From positions 604,040-668,039 of the forward strand of contig JADKKJ010000012.1 in the NCBI GenBank assembly GCA_016720565.1: a stretch of 64,000 bases of DNA. The letters run 5' to 3'. Positions 60,446 through 64,000 of the stretch are shown here, one piece after another. Within the stretch, counting starts at the first letter, position 1; every line of letters begins with the position of its first letter. This DNA is from Chitinophagaceae bacterium (GTDB lineage: Bacteria; Bacteroidota; Bacteroidia; Chitinophagales; Chitinophagaceae). The translations under genes were made by a program, and so were the position numbers. Below the pieces are notes generated by a model. It saw only the letters and a program-made list of their open reading frames with translations. It made no database searches and was not told the origin of the DNA.

Positions 60446-62509
60446 ATGAGATTACAATTATAAGGGAATTAATAAATTTCTTTCCTTTTTAAAAATAGAG
60501 ATTGAGAAGCACTTAGAAACAGCACCACACTCACAGTTAACTGACAAAAAAATCAAAGAAAAGATTCAATCGTTAATTGGTAGCCGCAGAGCAAATACCG
60601 ATGTGCGAATGGTATGTGAGGATAATGAATATTTACAGGGGAAAGAAAAGTCACATTTCTAGATTTATTTGCAGGAGCAGGAGGATTTAGTGAGGGCTTC
60701 TTACAAGCTGAACATGGAAATAAATTATATGATTTTCTCTTGGCTAGTGATATAAATGAAAATTGTGAACTAACCCACCTCGCCAGGTACAATTATCAAT
60801 TAGGAATTGATGCAGAATTTCTCAGACAAGATATTAGTGAGCCAGATTTTCTAGATAATTTATTAAAAAAATTAAAGGGGAAAGAAGTAGATGTAGTTTG
60901 TGGTGGCCCCCCATGTCAGAGTTTCAGCCTCGCAGGCAAAAGAAAGAAATTCGACAAAAAAGATGATCTATTCGCACATTATCTCAAAGTAATAAGGCAA
61001 TTACGACCCAAGTATTTTGTCATGGAAAATGTAAAAGGTATCCTTACAAAAGAAGGGGGTCGAATTAAAGAGATGATTTTACAAGAAATACGGTCCATTG
61101 TTGACCTCAAAGAGTTCCACCAACTTCTTCATTTTGTCACTATTCTTAAAAAGCACGAAAAGGACCAATCTTTTATCTTGGATTGTTTTAATCTAAGACT
61201 TCAGTTTGAAACTGCTGTAGAAAAAGAAATTGAGAACCTTAAAGAGCGCTACCTTCTAAATATAGAGAACAAGTTTCGATTATTAACACCCCAAAATAGT
61301 TGACTATAAAACAAGCAAAACCGACCCAAGTATAAGCACAATTAGGCATGGATTTAAACTTTTAAAAAGAGAACAAGAACTGGCCTTTATTAGGAAAAAA
61401 TTATCAATGAAAAAGCCTTCTGCGATTTAGATAATGACTCATTTGTAAACAATTTCAACGAGTTTCTTACTGCAATAGAATCTGAATCAATTGTCGATAA
61501 GATAATAAGGCATTCAAGAACCTAAACCCCGGCAAAGAATATTTAACGGAAGCAAATGAAATAATTAAGGCTCTTGAAATATATGCATACTCATTTGATG
61601 AATGCGTGGATGGCCTCAAATTTTTTGTGAAAAAAGCAAATAAAGAAATTGAATTTGAAGTGATTTTATCTCAAATTAGGTTGTATAATATTGATGCGCC
61701 ATTTGTTGCATTAGCCTCCAATTATGGCGTGCCTCAAAATCGAACGAGTTTTATTTATTGGATGTAGAAAAGATCAGCAATTAATCAAAGCCGTACCTCC
61801 TACAGTTAGTGGTAAAGAGAAAGTAACAATATTTGAAGCTTTATACGATTTAGACATAGTAGGAAATGATGAAGAGAAATACCAATATGAAAAGTGGATC
61901 TTAAATCCAAATATAATGGAACAAGTGAAAAAATGCTTTCATTGATAAAAAAAGCGTTCCATAGATGGGAAAATTGACCAAAAAGGAACTACATATGCAG
62001 AATGGTCAAAAAAAGGTCGTTTGAATGGAAGATTTGCAAATTCAAAGAATCCGTTTTATGTTAGAACCTTTGATGAACTTGAAAATCACCTCTCACATTT
62101 CGTAGCCCCTCTTCATAATCACAAAACAAGTAAGCAAAATGAGGAGGTAATTAAACGACTTGGAATAATTCTGAAATCGGGTGATTACGATTTAGCTAAG
62201 AAAAAATTGAAACAAGTTGGTCTTGGTCGGAAAAAGAGAAATTACAATGTATTAAAGCCCGATGGCCAAAGTCCAACTGTTATGACAATTGCTGATGATT
62301 ATATTCATTACTCAAACCCCAGAGCATTAACGGTTAGAGAAATGGCCAGGTTACAATCTTTTGATGATTCTTTTGTTTTTCAAGGTAAAAGGTCAACTGG
62401 CGGAAATAAAAGGAAAATGGAAGTTCCTCAATATACATTAGTAGGAAATGCTGTACCTCCTTTAATGGCCAGAGCAGTAGCATTAGAAATATTAAAATAT
62501 ATCCAGTAA
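60446..62509 (+). pseudogene. DNA (cytosine-5) methyltransferase, interrupted by frameshifts
   Basis: The enzyme methylates cytosine C5 and would protect the host from the endonuclease encoded next. Conserved motifs are present but spread over several frames. Motif I is FLDLFAGAGGFSEGF near 60655, motif IV with the catalytic Cys is GGPPCQSFSLAGKR near 60900, motif VIII is YGVPQNR near 61730, and motifs IX-X are SPTVMTIADDYIHY and QYTLVGNAVPPLMA up to 62509. The N-terminus has a helical extension (IEKHLETAPHSQLTD). Breaks lie near 60449, 60645, 61300, 61400, 61505, 61745 and 61950. All key residues are intact, so sequencing errors are as likely as decay. The region is AT-rich compared with the rest. 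Confidence 0.85.
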
Positions 62510-62517
62510 ATTTAAGG

Positions 62518-63701
62518 ATGCGTAAGCTATCCACTATTGAAATTCAGCGAATTAAATTATTAACTGAAAACTCAGTAGGAATAACATTATTAGAACCCAC
62601 AAGAACGGGGTTGGGCAAATCAATTTTAGATGCCACAGGTCCTGTTCGTAATTTTTTTAAAAGAAAAAAAATTCATGATTTCCAATTACAAAAAAAAAGG
62701 AATTAATCATAAAATTTATGTCGAATCTTATTTAGTTCAATTAGGTAAGACAATCAATACTAAAGCATCTCTATACCGCCCTCTTTCCAAAAAGGGGATC
62801 AAGAATATGGTTCAAAGGGCTACCTAACTATGCTAATCCAAATGACATACTTGGTATAACAGAATTTAATGGCCGCCTATATGTTATTAATATAACCCAG
62901 ATAGACATTGAAAATATTCTGAAGAGTACAATTATAACGCCCCTTCAAGATCTAATAAATCAGATTAAGGCCAAATCAAATGAAGTTGCTGAAGAATTAA
63001 TAGGCTTATTAAGAAAAATTGCAAAAAGAGGTCCGATTCCAGGGTTATTAGAAGCAGATACAGCAATTGGTAGGACTCTTGAAAATTTACTTAATATAAG
63101 TATCAACTCATCAAAAAAACCAGACTTTAAAGGAATTGAGATAAAATCCTTCAGAGAAAATAAAAAAAATCGAAAGAATCTGTTTGCCCAAGTTCCAAAT
63201 TGGCAAATTAGTAAATTTAAAAGCTCCGAAGAAATTCTAAATAATTTTGGATACAGAAGAGGAAAAGACTTTAAATTGTATTGCACAGTATCTTCACTTT
63301 CCAGAAACTCTCAAGGTCTTCAATTAAAATTAGATAGTTCAAAAAAATCAACTTTTGAAAATTCAATTAAAAGATAATATTAGCGACTTTGTATCATGGA
63401 CGTTGGATAAACTACACAACAGATTACTTGAAAAACATAACGAAACTTTTTGGGTAACCGCCGAATCAATAAAACTTGAAGGGAAAGAACATTTTCTTTT
63501 TAAAAAAGTAGAGCATACAAAAAAACCAATTGTTTCCCAATTTGATTTTCTTTTAGAACAGGGATCAGTGACCCTTGACCATTTAATAAAGAGGACATCC
63601 TCCGAATCGTTAAGGAAAAAGGGCCAATATTTAAGCTAAACCCTGCTAGCATTGAACTACTATTCCGCCTCCAGTATGACCTACAATTTATTATCAAATG
63701 A
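62518..63701 (+). pseudogene. MvaI/BcnI-family restriction endonuclease, interrupted by frameshifts
   Basis: This type II restriction enzyme would pair with the C5 methyltransferase 8 bp upstream. The start MRKLSTIEIQRIKLL is clear. The PD-(D/E)xK-type site reads TLEN, then KPDFKGIEIKS. Its spacing (Glu, 14 residues to Asp, 5 to Glu, 2 to Lys) matches MvaI. Further family features are ATGPVR, RIWFKGLPNYANPNDILG and FNGRLYVIN. Breaks lie near 62660, 62800, 63355 and 63600. After the last break the frame runs on through IFKLNPASIELLF to a TGA at 63699-63701, which overlaps the ATG of the next gene by 4 bp. Confidence 0.85.
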
Positions 63702-64000
63702 GTGAACAATTACATTTTAAAATAAGTTCAGCTTTAAAAGACATTATAGCAAAGACCTTATTACTGATAATTACATTGCCATTTTTGAGTTAGTGAAGAA
63801 TTCAGTACGATGCATATGCAAGTGAGGTAAATGTCATTTTCGAAAATCTTCATTCGAAGAATACCAAAATAATTATAAGCGACAATGGCAAAGGAATGGA
63901 TTTTCAAGATATTAAAAACAAATGGTTATTTGTAGCATACTCTGCTAAAAAAGAAGGAACCTGAAAATGATACCATTGATTATAGGGATAAAATACTTCA
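63698..64000 (+). pseudogene. GHKL (MORC/MutL-like) ATPase, N-terminal part, frameshifted and cut by the window
   Basis: This is the start of an ATP-binding protein of the gyrase/Hsp90/histidine-kinase/MutL fold. The N box is IAIFELVKNS followed by YDAYA, the G1 box is SDNGKGMDF, and then comes WLFVAYSAKKEGT. MutL/MORC-like GHKL ATPases are known partners of restriction-modification systems, probably helping DNA translocation or signalling. The start overlaps the endonuclease stop (ATGA), indicating translational coupling. Frames change near 63755, 63805 and 63960, yet the residues stay well conserved across the breaks. The 3' part lies outside the window. Confidence 0.75.

Noticed and set aside
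60446..63701. Calling the methyltransferase and endonuclease simple intact genes
   Set aside because: Conserved motifs of each protein are in different frames, so no single frame covers either enzyme.

Overview
The window looks like chromosome of a Bacteroidota bacterium, most likely Chitinophagales/Chitinophagaceae. The evidence is a fused LpxC-FabZ, the type IX secretion (T9SS) regulator PorX, several secreted proteins with T9SS sorting domains, and TAnnTTTG-type -7 promoter boxes. No rRNA, tRNA, CRISPR array or transposase was recognised.

Layout. 1-4.8 kb: the end of an MsbA-like ABC exporter, then a three-gene biotin-dependent (propionyl-CoA type) carboxylase, facing an acyl-CoA dehydrogenase. 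6-9 kb: an MBL-fold hydrolase, a small unknown protein and porX. 9.1-15.4 kb: an HD hydrolase, lpxD, lpxC-fabZ, gyrB and a small unknown protein. 15.4-30.3 kb: three large exported proteins with T9SS sorting domains (a subtilisin-like protease, a PKD protein and a beta-propeller protein), mfd, and a small lipoprotein. 30.4-41.7 kb: a ferredoxin/flavodoxin reductase-like gene followed by nuoABCD-HIJKLMN without nuoEFG, plus an unknown gene. 42-45 kb: tandem tryptophanase and tyrosine phenol-lyase. 45-57.6 kb (minus strand): pyruvate:ferredoxin oxidoreductase, a formate dehydrogenase made of a NuoG-like molybdenum subunit and a NuoE-NuoF fusion, fdhD, formate-THF ligase and mobA. 58-60.3 kb: a Tat-exported amidase and a small membrane protein. 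60.4-64 kb: a restriction-modification operon (C5 methyltransferase, MvaI/BcnI-type endonuclease, GHKL ATPase) whose frames are broken repeatedly.

The energy genes fit together. Tryptophanase and tyrosine phenol-lyase release pyruvate, and PFOR oxidises it to acetyl-CoA with reduced ferredoxin. The 11-subunit Nuo complex lacks its NADH input module and could accept that ferredoxin. Formate dehydrogenase (with FdhD and MobA for its cofactor) and formate-THF ligase link formate to NADH and to one-carbon folate metabolism. These links are inferred from gene content.

The most unusual feature is non-coding. From about 30 to 60 kb the gene junctions are packed with short tandem repeats of 7- or 8-base units. 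Most are arranged as inverted arms, in at least six sequence families (CTAGCNG, GATTAGR, GGTTGAGN, GGTTCAAS, GAGTTAG, TTAGTAA types). They sit directly on stop codons, often supply the stop codon, extend some proteins by several residues, and in one case lie in frame inside a gene. The last 3.5 kb differs from the rest: it is AT-rich, with at least 14 apparent frameshifts while every catalytic motif is intact.
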